Under the pieces are notes generated by a model that was not told where the DNA came from, searched no databases, and saw only the letters and a list, made by a program, of their open reading frames with translations. Of a DNA stretch of 40,550 bases, positions 39,635 to 40,550 are shown piece after piece. Numbering within the stretch: the first letter of the stretch is position 1; the number at the start of each line of letters is the position of its first letter. The position numbers were made by a program, and so were the translations under genes. The DNA is from Solirubrobacterales bacterium. Lineage in GTDB: Bacteria > Actinomycetota > Thermoleophilia > Solirubrobacterales > 70-9. The stretch covers positions 1 through 40,550 of the forward strand of contig JAICSS010000023.1 in NCBI GenBank assembly GCA_025936755.1, read 5' to 3'.

Positions 39635-40550
39635 TGGCGGCGGGGCTGATCGACCGCTATCGCGACCGGCTCTCGCTCGAGCCGGGGGACCCGGTGGTGA
39701 CGCTGAACGAGGGCTCGACGCCGCTGATCGAGGCGCCGCGGCTCTCGGAGCGGATCGAAGCCAGGGCCTACTTCAAGTTCGAGGGGCTGAACCCGACCGG
39801 GTCCTTCAAGGACCGGGGGATGACGGTGGCGGTCTCGCGGGCGAAGGGGAGGGGGGCGGAGGCGATCATCTGCGCCTCGACCGGCAACACCGCCGCCAGC
39901 TGCGCCGCCTACGCGGCGCGGGCCGGCCTCCGGGGCGCGGTGATCGTCCCCGAGGGCAAGATCGCGATCGGCAAGCTCGCCCAGGCGCTGATGCACGGCG
40001 CCCGCGTCGTCGCCCTCCAGGGCAACTTCGACGACGCCCTGCGGATCGTCCGCGAGCTCTCCCAGAAGCACCCGATCGAGCTCGTCAACTCGGTCAACCC
40101 GCACCGCATCGAAGGCCAGAAGACGGCCGCCTTCGAGGTGGTCGAAGACCTGGGCGGGATGCCGGGTGCGCTGGCGATCCCGGTCGGCAACGCCGGCAAC
40201 GTCACCGCTTACTGGCGGGGGTTCCGCGAGGCGTCCGCCTCGGGCGACGCCGAGCTGGGCGAGCTCGAGGCCGCCAGGCCGATCCTCTACGGCTTCCAGG
40301 CCGAGGGCGCGGCGCCGCTGGTCCGCGGCGAGCCGGTCGAGCGGCCGGAGACCGTCGCCTCGGCGATCCGGATCGGCAACCCGGCGCGCTGGGAGGAGGC
40401 GATGGCCGCCTTCACCGCCTCCCGCGGCCGCGTCGCCGCCGTCTCCGACGAGCAGATCTTGAATGCCTACCGCTGGCTCGCCGACAACGAAGGCGTCTTC
40501 TGCGAGCCCGCCAGCGCCGCCTCGGTCGCCGGCCTCCTCGCCCACGGCCT
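39634..40550 (+). CDS. thrC: Threonine synthase, 5' part (runs off the window end)
   Basis: Converts phosphohomoserine to threonine with PLP. The open frame from ATG 39634 to the window end encodes about 305 residues without a stop, roughly 85% of a typical 350-residue enzyme. PLP Lys59 is in [56 protein letters not shown] and [13 protein letters not shown] are family landmarks. It overlaps hom by one base. thrB would be expected next but lies outside. Confidence 0.95.
   Translation, partial: MAAGLIDRYRDRLSLEPGDPVVTLNEGSTPLIEAPRLSERIEARAYFKFEGLNPTGSFKDRGMTVAVSRAKGRGAEAIICASTGNTAASCAAYAARAGLRGAVIVPEGKIAIGKLAQALMHGARVVALQGNFDDALRIVRELSQKHPIELVNSVNPHRIEGQKTAAFEVVEDLGGMPGALAIPVGNAGNVTAYWRGFREASASGDAELGELEAARPILYGFQAEGAAPLVRGEPVERPETVASAIRIGNPARWEEAMAAFTASRGRVAAVSDEQILNAYRWLADNEGVFCEPASAASVAGLLAHG

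Overview
The window is high-GC DNA (about 70% G+C by eye) from an actinobacterium, most likely class Thermoleophilia, order Solirubrobacterales or close to it. This placement is inference. It rests on GC-rich codon use, CarD next to DisA, F420-type and acyl-CoA catabolic genes, DUF4383 and SHOCT membrane proteins, and a secreted protein with the signal-peptide style VALAGTAYAA that I associate with that class. There is no phage, transposase, CRISPR array or rRNA.

Positions 1-11490 hold a housekeeping block, all on the plus strand except one small gene: clpC (3' end), an aldo/keto reductase, disA, carD, ispD, a small membrane protein (minus strand), a PHP phosphatase, ispF, an acyl-CoA ligase, a coiled-coil protein, cysS, rlmB and a sigH-like sigma factor. 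The order clpC-disA-ispD-ispF-cysS-rlmB-sigH matches the Bacillus subtilis clpC to sigH region, so it is probably an old gene order into which lineage-specific genes were inserted. A GNAT-like gene converges on sigH, followed by a tRNA-Thr(UGU).

Positions 12696-24652 are mixed: a secreted IPT/PASTA protein, a cupin, a SHOCT membrane protein diverging from a two-gene aromatic-ring operon (VOC-type ring-cleaving dioxygenase plus maleylacetate reductase), a PlsC-GpsA fusion, an ECF sigma factor with a small membrane protein, a DUF4383 protein, a rhomboid protease, a cobalamin-binding protein missing its first lobe, a CBS/CorC-type membrane protein, and a 3-hydroxyacyl-CoA dehydrogenase.

Positions 24722-36106 are rich in fatty-acid or acyl-CoA catabolism: a thiolase and three acyl-CoA dehydrogenases, with a luciferase-like oxidoreductase and an alkyltransferase-like protein. 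The thiolase and the third acyl-CoA dehydrogenase share an 18-bp TetR-type operator, suggesting one regulon. A pair of lower-GC paralogous lipoproteins and a three-gene minus-strand operon (cell-wall-binding-repeat protein, small protein, metallo-beta-lactamase) are interspersed. The end (37089-40550) is a lysA-hom-thrC amino-acid operon, with thrC cut by the window edge and a strongly structured non-coding stretch before lysA.

Three themes recur. (1) Many genes have a TAnnnT-like -10 box only 6-10 nt before the start codon and no Shine-Dalgarno sequence, which predicts leaderless mRNAs; two divergent pairs have -10 boxes overlapping on opposite strands. (2) Perfect inverted repeats sit at gene ends and also inside coding regions (cysS, maleylacetate reductase, alkyltransferase-like gene). 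Two of them share loop and architecture, with a compensatory base change in the inner stem. (3) Unusual starts: carD has its best ribosome binding site in front of ATT, and ispD has no ATG/GTG/TTG in front of its essential N-terminal motif.
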